Made by a program: the position numbers and the translations under genes
Shown here: in pieces, positions 42,700 to 57,900 of the stretch
How the letters are laid out: each line of letters begins with the position of its first letter
Position numbering within the stretch: the stretch's first letter is position 1
Assembly (NCBI GenBank): GCA_001557505.1
Contig: LSAX01000011.1
Location: 1,550,001-1,614,000, forward strand
Direction of reading: 5' to 3'
Origin: Reticulascus tulasneorum
Lineage: Eukaryota; Ascomycota; Sordariomycetes; Glomerellales; Reticulascaceae
DNA length: 64,000 nt
Notes under the pieces: generated by a model
The model's input: the letters and a program-made list of their open reading frames with translations, nothing else
What the model was told of the DNA's origin: nothing
The model's database searches: none

Positions 42700-45600
42700 A
42701 TGCCAGAAGTCTACCGCGAGTCCCGAGTTTATCGGGAGCGGGGTGACTCGTCGTCTGATGACGACCGCTACAAGACATCCACCGTTCGCCGTTACAAAGT
42801 AACGCCTAGCCGTGTCGAGCGGGTCGAACGCATCGAACGTGTCGAAGAGATCGAAGACGATCGCCGCTCCCGGTATTCCGCACATCCCGCCCGTAACTCA
42901 GGCGAGTTGCTCGAGGTCGAGCGCCGCGAGCGATCCTACATCCCCGAGCGCCCCCGCTCAGCTTTCGACCCTTCGCCTCGAAGCACCCTTGTGGAACGCC
43001 AGGTTATCGAGCGCGAGCGCGAGGTTGATCCCTATCGCGATGGCGACCGCTCCAGAAGTTTCGTCTACGAGAAGGAGGTGGAGCGCGAGCGAGAGCGAGA
43101 GCGCGACCCTTACCGGGACCCTGGCCGGTCTCGCACCGTCATCTACGAGAAAGAGGTCGAGCGGGAAGTCGAACCCCAGTCTGCTCGTGACTGGGACCGC
43201 CGCTCCGCTGCTGCTTGGGATCATCGCGACGAACCGGAGGTGAGAGTCGAGAAGAGGATCGAACGCCGCGAGGATGGCGAGGTCAGGGTCGAAAAGCGTG
43301 TTGAAGAACATCGCGACGATCCGTACGGAGGTGAAGTCGATCGATACCGCAAGGAAACGGAATACTATTCCCCTATAAGCCCTCCGCCCATTCCAGCACC
43401 AGTCATCATCCGGCAACGGGCGCCCGAGCCTCAGCAGATCATCGTTCAGGAAGCACCCGCGCCAGCGCCAATCATTGTGCCCCGCCAAGAACCCGGCATC
43501 GTCGTGGTCAGAGAGAGGGAGGAGCCTCGCGAGATGGTCAGAAGGGATCCTCGCGAAGACGAATACTACTATCGACGTGAGACTCGTGATGTCGGTCCCT
43601 ATCGCCGGGATGAGCGCGAGTATGGCGTGGAGCGCTATGATCGCAGGCGCCGTGGCCGAGACTACAACAGTGATGGCGCCAGCGACGAGGACTACTACGT
43701 CAAGCGAACTGTCATCCGACGCGAGCGCAGCCCGAGTCCCGACCACCATAAACTCCACCTGGCCGAAGGTGCTCTGGCTGCTGCCGGAGTTACCGCCCTC
43801 ATCGCCAGTCGGAGAGGCAAGAACGGCGAACTCCCGGAGAATCGCGGCCGCAAGGTTATTGCTGGCGCCGCTCTCGGAGCCCTTGGTACTGAAGCCTTCA
43901 AACGAGCTCGCAGCGCCTATGGCGAGAGGTATGGTGATGGCGATCGTGACCGTGACCGCTCTAGATCCCGATCCAAGTCACGAGACCGCCATTCCAAACT
44001 CAAGACTGGCCTCGGCCTTGCTGCTGCCGCTCTTGCTGTAGCTGGCGCAGCCAAGTACTACCAAAGCAATAAGGTCGAAAAGGAGGAATTAAGCCGAGGC
44101 CGAAGCAGAAATCGAGGAGAGTCTTCCGGAAGCTATTCATCCCGATCCCGAAGTGGCGGGCGGCGTAAGAGCAAGAGCCGCACCCGATCCGTCGCAAAGG
44201 CAGCCCTGGGCACTGCCGCAGCAGCCGGAATTGTCCAGCATTTCCGCAACAAGTCCAAGGGCCCGGGCAAGTCCCGTTCGCGATCACGCCTGCGTACCGG
44301 TGCCGAGATCGCCGCAGCCGGATTGGCAGGTGGCGTTGCCAGCAAGATTTGGTCAGGCCGGAAGGACAAGAAGGAGAGAGAGCGCGAGCGCGAGCTAAGC
44401 GACGATGAATATGAAGAAGATCTCCGGCGCGATAGAGAGCGTCGCCGATCGCGTGACAGGTCACAAGCGAGATCCCTCTATTCCGAGCCGCGCAGCGCTG
44501 ATCCCGAGCTAGGCTTAGTTGAGTACGGAATGGAGCCGCTGCCCCCAACCCATGTCTATGGTTATGAGTCCGCGACTGAGGAGCGGCGTCATCGTCGTCA
44601 CCACCGGGACGACGACTACTCCGACTCTGAGGCGGAGGACAAGAAGGACAAGAAGAGGAGCCGGAGTCGGCTACGGGAAATGGCGGCCGCTGCAGTTGGC
44701 ACGGGCGCCGCGGCAATCGGTATCAAGGAGTACAAGAAGAAGAAGGACAAGGAAAAGGACAAGGAGCGGAGGTCGAGGGAGCGGGAGAGAGACCTGAGAG
44801 ATCGCGAGGTTGATCGGGATCGGGAGCGGGATAGAGAGAGGGACAGAAGACGTGAGGACTACTCTCCTTGATTTCTCTTACTTTTGATGTGTTAGATAAA
44901 CGGCGTTTGTGAAATACAGAAGCTGACCGCTTCAGGTTACGAAGAAGAATCAAACCCAGATGGCTATTACAGCGACTACGATCGCCCTCCATCACCGCCC
45001 CACGCCTCCGGCGGCGCCTACTATCCGCCCCACCCGGCCCCTGCCGCCGGTTTCACCCACCACCCCAACTATTCCACCCCAACCGTGAGTGACTACCCGG
45101 CATACAACCCCCAGGAGTACGCCAGCTACCCGCCACCTCCGCCTGGCCCGCCACCCATGGGCCCCTCACCTCCAACCGCCTCCGGGGGCACGATGGGCTT
45201 CCCGCCCGGACCCCCACCGCCGGGTGGTCCGCCTGGGCCAAGGCTTGGCCCTGACCATGTGAGTGAAGAAACGTCCCGTAGCCGTCCAGAAGATGCCACA
45301 GTCCGAGACGCGCCGCGAGCTCCTACGAGTGGTGAGGGTGCGTCCGTTCTGAGTTGTTGTTTTTTTCCTTTTGTTTGCGCATCTAGTCTCAACAGTTGCT
45401 GATACTTTCGCAGATGGTGTAGAATGGCGACGTCGCACGCGCAAGCTCCGTCCGCGATCTCGATCCTCTTCTACTTCGACCGTCTCAGGTTCTGACGACC
45501 TCTCGCCGCCGGGCGGTTCAAAATCCGTCGTGTTCATCCCCCTGTCGCCGCAGAGCTCGAGAACACTGCAGCGCCACCACCAAGAACATGCGGAGCTCAC

Positions 45601-46135
45601 AGCTAAGGAGGAAAACCCCGACCCGCCTGTTCTTAGCGAGGCCCAGCTCGCGTCCCTTCCCAATCGCCCAACGCCTTTCCGGCGCCGCTCCTCGGACCCA
45701 TCGTCAGACCGGCCCCTGGTGTCTCGCCGCAGAGGCAGGAATACCGATTCACCGTCAGACTCGGGCGATGAAATTGAGGATCTCCCTCCTCGGTTCGATC
45801 CTGAGGGCCGCTCTCTCGACGGTGGTGGTGGGCGTAGATGGACAACCCACCAAGGTACGTTCGAGTATCGACCGCAGCGAGGGGACGGCTGGAATGCGCG
45901 CGGGGCATGGAGCGTCGGCGGCACGGATGACGTAGCGGTGCAGCGGATTGTGCATGATGTCGGAGGCGTCCTTCAGGGACGGGCAAGTTGGAAGGATTTA
46001 TTGAAGGATGTCGTTGGCGCGGTGCAGGAATCACAGTCACATTCGAAGGCGCAAGGTAGAATTGCAGAGGGTGACGACGACGATGATGACGATGAGGATC
46101 CGAGACGACGAAGGCGGAGGAGGAGGACTGGATGA
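42700..46135 (+). CDS. DUF3824-type Arg/Glu/Asp-rich fungal protein, 1,089 aa
   Basis: The exons are 42700-44851, 44936-45331 and 45414-46135. The introns are 84 and 82 bases, GT-AG, and the joined length is 3,270 bases. Exon 1 is usually misread as ending at a TGA at 44869; the donor GTGAGG at 44852 restores the frame into YEEESNPDGYYSDYD. The N-terminal half is a long run of charged Arg/Glu repeats. The middle has five short Ala/Gly-rich hydrophobic helices, each flanked by basic RSRSKS-type stretches (LAAAGVTALIASRRG; GLAAAALAVAGAAKYY; LGTAAAAGIVQHF; IAAAGLAGGVASKIW; MAAAAVGTGAAAIGIKEY), the hallmark of DUF3824 proteins. A Pro/Tyr/Gly-rich domain and a basic C-terminal domain with poly-Asp and poly-Arg ends follow. 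Function is unknown. The helices may associate with membranes, and an intrinsically disordered scaffold is likely. Confidence 0.85.
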
Positions 46136-46536
46136 TGACGACTTCACGACTCTTTTTTTACAGTTCGAAGGGTTTATTTTCTTTTGGCTGTTGATTTCTG
46201 CTTGATTTTGGGTTAGATTATTTTCTCTTTCATGATTTACGGTACGGGGTACTCTAAACGAATTATGAGCTTGACTCCTTATGGTGGACTAGTCCTTATA
46301 GAAGGCTCGTCGAGGATCGGTGGTTTCGGCATCACACGAACGCATACACCCTAATGACCACAAAGTTTCTGTCTCGTGTTTCATTTTTCTAATCCACTTT
46401 CTTGATTCGCATGGTGTCTGACATTGCCACGCATTCAACTAAAAAGATCTCTTTGGCCGTACATAATGTACAAAAAAAACTCCATTATCCCCCCGCCAGC
46501 ATATGTTCTATGTTCTATCAACCACCCGCCCCCGCT
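46136..46536. other. Convergent intergenic spacer
   Basis: 3' regions of the DUF3824 and DnaJ genes. AT-rich, with no gene seen. Confidence 0.5.
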
Positions 46537-47836
46537 TCATAACTCATCGTGCTTGATGTCCGGCTTCTCTGGTCGCCCGCTATCCTTGTGCAGGTCGACG
46601 CCGATCTTGCCCCGCCACTTCTGCCATACGCTCCAAAAGTCCTTCTCCATGCCCTTTTCCATCTGGTCGGGGAGGATGAGGACGTACTCGACGTAGAGGT
46701 TTCCGAACTCGGTGGTGTGGTAGACGCTGTCGCCGTCCTCGTGCCAGATGGGCATGCCCTCGCCGCGGACGGTCTCGATGTGACCGGGTTGAACAACCTC
46801 GCCGCGTGGGCGGCCGAGCTGCACGATGTGGCCGTCCATGTGCGTCAGGTTGCGGGACCAGTCGCCCATCCAGGCCTCGCGCAGGGAGATAATCTCCTTC
46901 CAGTAGAGGTCATTGCCCTTGCGGCGGAAGAAGATGCCGTCGACGCGGTCGGGGTTATCGTCCGCGATGTCGGGCTCCTTCTCCGCCAGCGTGACGAGCA
47001 GGTTGCCGGCCACGTAGTCGGGGCTTGCATCCGCTTCGTTCTCGTACACTATTTGGCTATCGCGGGGGGCGCCGCGGCCGATATTAATAGACACTGGTGT
47101 AGCCTTGCGGACGACGCGCTGGCCTCCACAAACGGGGCAGCGGTGCTTGATGGTCTTGCCGCGGCCACCGCAGACGTCGCATTGCATCTGCACCTGTTGG
47201 TACATGCCTGGAGCGAGCTGGTGTTTGATGATCTTAGCACCGTGACCGTTGCAGCTACGGCACGTCTCAACCTCGCCATCTTCCGCGCCGGTACCCTCGC
47301 ACTCCTCGCAGATCTGCTGCTTGTCCCAGGAGAACTCGGTAGTCCGTCCATTGTAGAAGTCGCGAAGCGCGATGCCAACCTTTATCTGCATGTCTGGGCC
47401 GCGGCGCTGACCGGCCTGGTTCCCGTAGTGACCACCTCCACCGAAGAAGCGCGAGAAAAGGTCAAAGGGGTCGTGCTGGTGGCCGCCACCGCCCTGTTGC
47501 CGCTGCTTGAGGCCCTCGTGGCCGTATTGGTCATAAACCTTGCGAGATTCTGGGTCGATTAGGGCTTCGTATGCGGATGAGACTTCGACGAACTTGTCCT
47601 TTGCAGTTTCATCGTTGCTGCTGGAGTTAGTCGAGCTGACACGGGAGCAGGATAAGGGGGCTAGCATACGGGTTTTTGTCTGGGTGGTACTTTTTGGATA
47701 GTTGCCGATATGCAGACTTGATTTCCTTGTCCGAGGCTTGTTTGCTAATGCCCAGAACTTTGTAGAAGTCCTCAGCGCAAAGGACGAGCTGGAAGAGCCC
47801 GAGGAGGAGCAGCAGCGCTGCTCCGCGGAGCCACAT
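46537..47836 (-). CDS. SCJ1: ER-lumen DnaJ (Hsp40) co-chaperone, SCJ1-like, 416 aa
   Basis: The exons are 47836-47670 and 47620-46537, with a 49-base GT-AG intron and 1,251 coding bases. A signal peptide ([20 protein letters not shown]) precedes a J domain with HPD at residues 51-53. A Gly/Phe-rich region follows ([12 protein letters not shown]), then the DnaJ cysteine-rich zinc domain with four repeats ([32 protein letters not shown]; the last ends in R instead of G), and a C-terminal substrate-binding domain. The protein ends KHDEL, an HDEL-type ER retrieval signal. Together these identify a type I Hsp40 that stimulates the ER Hsp70 (Kar2/BiP) in folding and ERAD, equivalent to yeast Scj1. 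It is divergent from the PRP2 gene, whose start is 811 bases away. Confidence 0.93.
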
Positions 47837-51767
<3,931 letters not shown>

Positions 51768-53043
51768 TAGCTGAATTACGGGCAGCGATATTATATATCA
51801 AAGCATCTATCGATATTCTACACTGCTCTGCCAGTGGCACGCGATTTGATTCTCCCGTAGCCCTCCACCCCTAGAGATTACGCTTACTCGACGGTTGACC
51901 TTTCGTGAAGGCGAGATCCGACGTATACGAAGTTCCATAAGGTGTGCCGAAGATGTCGAGTTGAGAAATGACTGTACACCTACTTTAACAATAATGCCTT
52001 CACGTAGACTTTATGATCAGGTGGAGGATGATGGCCGTCGGCATGCAGCCATGCTCCCGTAATGCTCTCAGAAGGCCATGGCTGGATATTTGTGCGGTCA
52101 CCGCGGTTGCAGTCTACATATCAAGGGGCGGACAGTTATTGTAGTTGCATGAGGTTGGTGTTGCGCCAGCTCTGCATATTCCGATGCAATGCAAGGTAAA
52201 TGAACAAGTGCTTTCGTACTAGTGGGTTTCATGAGATGATATTCTTCGGCGAAAGTCACAGAAAGCCCTCACTTACCACAGGTTAGGAGTAATTGGTAGT
52301 TGTGGCATTGTCAGTATCCTTGCGTCACTTCGTATAGACTCGAATTCTCGCACGGAATATCGTCCTACGCAGCTCACCGCAACCTCAAGCATGACGAACA
52401 TCTCGCACCGCCCCCCTCCCGTCCAACATAGACGCCACATCCACTTCCCAAGACTTTGAAACGGAATCTGGGTCATGCTGGCCAAATTTTCCTATCTTTG
52501 TTCCTGGGCGAACCGCTGTGCAGACGGGTCGGCACTTCAGGCTGATCCTCCAGCCAACGGCTGCCCGATGATATAGTGCCAGCTTCCAGGTACGCACCTC
52601 CAATTTACATTGAGGATCAAAGCCCCCGGTTCTGGACGCTCTATGGACTGGGCAGACCGGGGCGCAAACATGTCCCTCAAGGGAATGTGAGACATCAGAT
52701 GACGTCGGGAAGCTGCAGGCAGGCCTTCAAGTGCGATGGTTGCGTCCGTGGCCTTTCTCTATGATGTATGATTGATCATGTCTCCTGCGCAGGCTAAGTG
52801 AGATATCCCGGACAAGCGCTTGGATCAAGGGAAGAGCCACGGTATGAGCTTGAAAAATCCCTTTCCTGATGGACGTACTTAAGAAGCTAGGTCATGACTA
52901 GGACTCTGCCTGCCTCGCCCTCACCTCAATCTCTTCGTTCAGCCGACCAAAGCCAGTTCTCATTTTCTTAGAGTCTTAGAGTCTGTTCCTTTACCGTACG
53001 TGCTTTTTGGAAACTATATGGTATACCATTCCATCAATTCGTC
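51768..53043. other. 1.3 kb intergenic, no gene seen
   Basis: Only short ORFs without domains on either strand. The 100 bases before 53044 are pyrimidine-rich, as expected of a fungal promoter or leader. Confidence 0.5.
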
Positions 53044-54153
53044 ATGAAGCTCCTCTCAGCATCCGTCGTTTTGCTTCCAAGCGCAGCCATGGCCTCCGTA
53101 CTTCCACGGCAACCGCAAGCAAGATGCTGCTTCACATTGGCATCCACCGGCACCATTGACACACCCGTCAAGGAAGACACCATCGGCGAGCTTCGGCTTC
53201 TGGGTAGCTTTCAGCAGGGATTCTTCTGTCTAGATCCAGTTACGCAGGCAATACAGGACGGGCGGAACAACAACTGCTTCTTCGCCGAAGGCACCCAGCA
53301 GTTCCAATGTTTCGCTGGCCTTCCCAGCCCGACCCAGTTTGGACTTACCCTAGGCGCGAGTGCCAGCGGCACCTTGACTTACCTCACATACAGCGGCCAG
53401 CAGACGTACCTTGCCTGCCCTGCTCCGGGTCCTGGCACGGATCTCAGCTACAATATCTTCTCTACTGCCAAAACGGATAAAACTGGATGTTTGGAAGTAT
53501 CTTTGGTACAGAAGAATGCAAATGCTGTATGCAATGCTGCCCCTACCGCTCCCAAAACAGCGAGATCATATTTCGACGAGGTTCCGTTGCGCCTTACAGA
53601 CACCACAACGATCACCGAATGCAAGCTTTCAAACAGCTCTCCATCTCTGCCAGCCACGAGAGTTGCGAGCGGTGCAACGACCGACATGCTCCTCAATCTA
53701 GATGGAAAAGCCACGATCAGCAACGAAGAAAGCACCATCTTCGAATTCCAGATACCAGCGTCGTTCGTTGAGGCTTCCTCGGCCGGCCCTCGCCAATGTG
53801 CTCTACAGTTTCGGCTCCCAACGTGCACGCAGCTTCCAGATGGATATCCTTGCTTCAATTGGAGCGGCCTTGAGCAACAGGAGCTGGGAGGATCAGGCAT
53901 GACCTGGTCACACGTCTTCGATACTCTTCCACACGGCAATTGGGACGGCCTGGAGCTCGTCCAGCTCAACCCCGGCGAGCCGCTTACGATTGGAACATTT
54001 GATTGTGGGGTTGATGTCACTGGCGAGCCCAGAACTATTAGCTGGCAGTCTACAGGAGTGAAGAACTGGAGCTTGTACTTTTCACAAGCTGGGATTGGGC
54101 CGCAGGGGCAATGGAAGGATGGCGTTGGAGCCTTTGTCGTTGCTTGCGACTGA
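53044..54153 (+). CDS. Secreted cysteine-containing protein, But2-like family (tentative), 369 aa
   Basis: Single exon from ATG 53044 to TGA 54151-54153. A signal peptide (MKLLSASVVLLPSAAMASVLP) is followed by CCFTLASTGTID and a roughly 130-residue Cys/Gly/Thr-rich module (GFFCLDP, NNNCFFAEGTQQFQCFAG, TYLACPAPGPGTDLSYNIF, GCLEVSL). This resembles the N-terminal module of secreted fungal proteins annotated with But2 or related domains. The C-terminal half is a beta-rich domain (STIFEFQIPASF; QCALQFRLPTC; NWDGLELVQLNPGE) like the But2 C-terminal domain. The function of such proteins is not established; cell-wall association is an inference. Confidence 0.7.
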   Translation: MKLLSASVVLLPSAAMASVLPRQPQARCCFTLASTGTIDTPVKEDTIGELRLLGSFQQGFFCLDPVTQAIQDGRNNNCFFAEGTQQFQCFAGLPSPTQFGLTLGASASGTLTYLTYSGQQTYLACPAPGPGTDLSYNIFSTAKTDKTGCLEVSLVQKNANAVCNAAPTAPKTARSYFDEVPLRLTDTTTITECKLSNSSPSLPATRVASGATTDMLLNLDGKATISNEESTIFEFQIPASFVEASSAGPRQCALQFRLPTCTQLPDGYPCFNWSGLEQQELGGSGMTWSHVFDTLPHGNWDGLELVQLNPGEPLTIGTFDCGVDVTGEPRTISWQSTGVKNWSLYFSQAGIGPQGQWKDGVGAFVVACD

Positions 54154-54918
54154 CGAAGCCAAACGCAGTTGAAAAATGCTAGCGGGGAAGTTACAGGAGA
54201 AAAATTGTAAGAATACAGGACGGAAAACGGCATTGAGAAGTTGGCGAATTGAAGAACGGGAAACAACGAAGAAGTAATGATAATGGCGCCCTGGGTATTA
54301 GCACGAAGCCTATCTATCATGTCGCGAAGATCCCGTCCAGCCAGGTAGCGAATGACGTCTTGAGCATGTCGCTCCTGAGTCAAGTTGAGAAAAGGGTCCA
54401 ATTTAATGCGACTGATAGGTAGAATGAGTGCAATTCAGTGAATAATGTTGTGGAGAGTTGAAGCAAGGTTGGACTAAGCATCGCTAGCCAGCTAGCTAGT
54501 CTCACAGCTAGATAGCCTGGACAGTTCAACACCAACTGATGCTAAATTGAATATGAGTGAGAGAGTCGAAAAAGGTACATGCCGATTGTGGGCCTCTCGC
54601 CGTATGTAGGCGGTACGTAAGGTACCTACCTACTCTGGCAGAATTATTCCCCCAAGACATCGCGGTGTGGATAAGGTACCTGAATAGGACTGTTTTTGAT
54701 CGATCTCAACATTATTAAGAGGCACAAAGAGTTTTTGGCTGGGAACTCGCACATTCAGCCAGGCCCCTACCTATTTGCATCCAAACCATCCCCTCCCACG
54801 CGGATATCCTCATACATTTTCCCTCTTTTCATTTCCTCCCCCACATGCCAACCGTCTCCCCATAACTCAGGTACGTAGGTGCCTAATCGAGACAGTCTGC
54901 CAAGCGGGGTAACAAAAG
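54154..54918. other. Intergenic, AT-rich
   Basis: No gene. Contains TACGTAGG/GGTACCT-like short repeats around 54605-54690, some in inverted orientation. The right end is the promoter of the DDX60-like gene. Confidence 0.5.
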
Positions 54919-57900
54919 ATGGCCAAAAATGACAAGACGGGGGATCCTGTCACCAGCCTGTTGAGCTGGCACGCTAAACTCCGGCCGCGAAAGGTCGACA
55001 TCGCCGGCGACTTTGCAGGCAAGGAGTTATTTGTCGTCCATGGCGACTCACTTCTTCTGCATTGCGTTGCGAAGGCCAAGGTGGACTACGGCGGTGTGTA
55101 GAATGTGGCTCACTCAACGCCATGATCCTCTCTCCTACTCCTAGGCTGGAATTGCTGACCACGTACTAGATGGCTTCCAACTCCTGCACGCCATCTATGA
55201 AGTCGAGAAGTTTCTGAGCAACCTCAAGGAGCGAGGCTGCAACTTCGACATCATCTTCTTCCGCAATCATGCGTCCCTCTCTGTCCCCGCTGGCGTGTCG
55301 ACAGAGAAAGACTACAAGTACCGCCTCACACGGGCCGTCTTGATTGAGCATCTCTCGCATGCATTCCCAAGCCAGTCTGAGCTTGCGGAGCCTGAGGTCT
55401 TCATCGGCCGGTTTGACACGCCGGAATCCCCCGAATTCAAGAAGTACCTATCTGAACATGCTGTGCACTTCTTTCTCTGTCACGAGGGCTACGAGAACGG
55501 ACCTCAACAAACGACTGTTGCTTTCCAGTCTCTCATTTACCAGCTCGTATCCGATGGATATCACGTGGCTGTCATTAACGATCTCGAATTCAAGGACTCA
55601 AAGGTTGTCCAGTACTGACTCTGACTTTGGGGAGATTTGGCTAACATGTCGGATCTAGATGTTCGCAAGTCTGATCGGCGGAGACGCGAGTTTGCCCATC
55701 CTCAGTTTTGAGCAGCTCGCGGCTCAAGAGTCAGGCTCGGGTGAGCCAACGGCTCTCTTGCAGACAATACTGAAAGACAATTCGACGAAGTTCTCCGTCC
55801 GAGAGATTATCACTATGGCTGGCTTGTCCAAGCTACTAGAAGATGATACCTCCGCGGACGTACAATTACGCGCCAAGGCACTCCTTATTCATACATGCAT
55901 CCTGCGAGAGTGCAGTCTATCAGATCGAGCATGCAAGAGTGTCACATCCACCCGCTCGTCATCTGAACAAGTACTTGACAACCAATTTCTTCGCGAATTC
56001 TCCGAGGCGGCCATACAAGTCGTTGATGGGATTTCCCAGAACACGGCTGCTGTGTCGCTAGACTGGGATATCTACGATCTCTTGGACGGCCGTGTGTTTG
56101 CTTCCATCCTTGGCAGGATGGCTTCTGATGACACTTTTTCCATCCCGCCCAGTGTTCATGCTCGTGTATCAGCCATCAGCAAATGCATGGGCGAAGTGTC
56201 TGCGAAGGCCCAAATCAAGACTCTGCCTGCCATTGAAAACCCGGCAGAGGAAAAGCGAACGACGGACACAACTTCCTCACCAGCACGGAGTATCCACGCG
56301 TCCGTCCTGCCTTTCAGCCATCCCGCCCTCGAGAAATACTTTGAGTCAATCAAACTTGATGCCGACAAACCTAGATCTCCTGCCCCAATCACGGGCAAGA
56401 TCTTCGCTGAGTTGACCCATTGGCATAGCATCAAGAAGCCAATCGATCCGAAAAAGCCTCCAAAGAAGCTTGGTTTCTTTGCCCACAAAAGAAATCAAAA
56501 GCTGATGGCGGATATCATAACTTATTCCGCAAGTCTTACCAGCGCATCTGGCAAGATTATCGACCCGGAGACTGTTGTGGTTTATGGTAAAATAACCCAG
56601 GACAACGAAGCTGCTGCAAAGCTAAAGCTGAAACCTGGCCAGTCCAGCGATCCGAAGCAAAAACCCAAAGCTAGCCACTCCAGCGATGCAAAGCAGAAGC
56701 CTAAACCTGCCTTGCCCAGTGACACAAAGCAGAAGACAAATAAGAAAGAGAAAGTGATGAGCAATAAAGATAAAGCCCTTGCGGCTGCAAAGGCAATAAA
56801 GGATCAGAAAGCCGAGAAACGAGGCACCAGCGCAGTGGAACATTGGAAGTCATCCTGCCAAGAAATTGAGCAAGAGAGAAGTCTCATCAAGCGGTACATG
56901 AAAGCATGGAAATATGTTGCTGACCGCCCGAATGAGAGCTTGCAGGCTATTGGCCCGGAGGCATACCTATATCTCTCCAACATCCTGATAGCTATGTGGA
57001 AAATTTACTGCGACAAGAAGATCAAACAAAAGGGCAAGCACTGCTGATAACCTGCCCAGCAGAGAGTTGTAGCTAATATGAACGTCTAGGGATTGACCTT
57101 GTTGCGATGATATGGGAAAAACTCCTCGACGTTTCTCACATGCCCAACTGTACGACTGAGGTCATCGCGGCGTTTGAGATGACAGCTCGGCTACTAAAAC
57201 TTCCACGGGTTCAGTTGGACGGGTCAGCGGAAGTATCACGCAAGCTCGCATTCCGCCTTGGGATTGATGGAGAATCGAGAGGCTTAACACTTCCAATCGA
57301 CACTTTGCCATTCCAGCTGGAATACTGTGGTCCCTACATGGAGAGGAGCTTCGATTCGCAGCCGGATCCCAGAGTTCCATTCAAGCCCGACGCTTGGCAG
57401 AGGAGGGTTCTTGATGCTATCGATGAAGAGCAGAGTCTCTTTGTTGTGGCACCGACCTCAGCAGGAAAAACCTTCATCTCGTTCTACGCGATGAAGAAGG
57501 TCTTGCAGTCCAGCGACGACGATATTCTGGTCTATGTGGCTCCAACAAAGGCCCTTGTCAACCAGATCGCCGCTGAGATTGGTGCTCGATTTTCCAAGGC
57601 GTATAATCGAGATGGTAGATCTGTTTGGGCAATCCACACAAGGGACTATAGAATCAACAATCCCAACGGATGCCAAATTCTGGTTACTGTGCCACATATA
57701 CTTCAAATTATGCTGCTCTCGCCATCAAATGCGGAAAAGCCGACCTCATGGTCGCGTCGAGTCAAGAGAATTATCTTCGATGAAGTCCACTGCATCGGCC
57801 AAGCGGAAGATGGTCTCATTTGGGAACAGTTGATTCTGCTGGCTCCATGCCCCATCATTGCACTTTCCGCTACAGTTGGCAATGAGATCGAGTTCCGGGA

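Noticed and set aside
45166..45924. 252-codon antisense ORF under the DUF3824 exons
   Set aside because: It overlaps real exons and an intron, has a simple-sequence composition and no domain.
46549..47562. 337-codon plus-strand ORF opposite the DnaJ gene
   Set aside because: Shadow of a GC-rich coding exon. The minus strand encodes a complete, motif-bearing chaperone.
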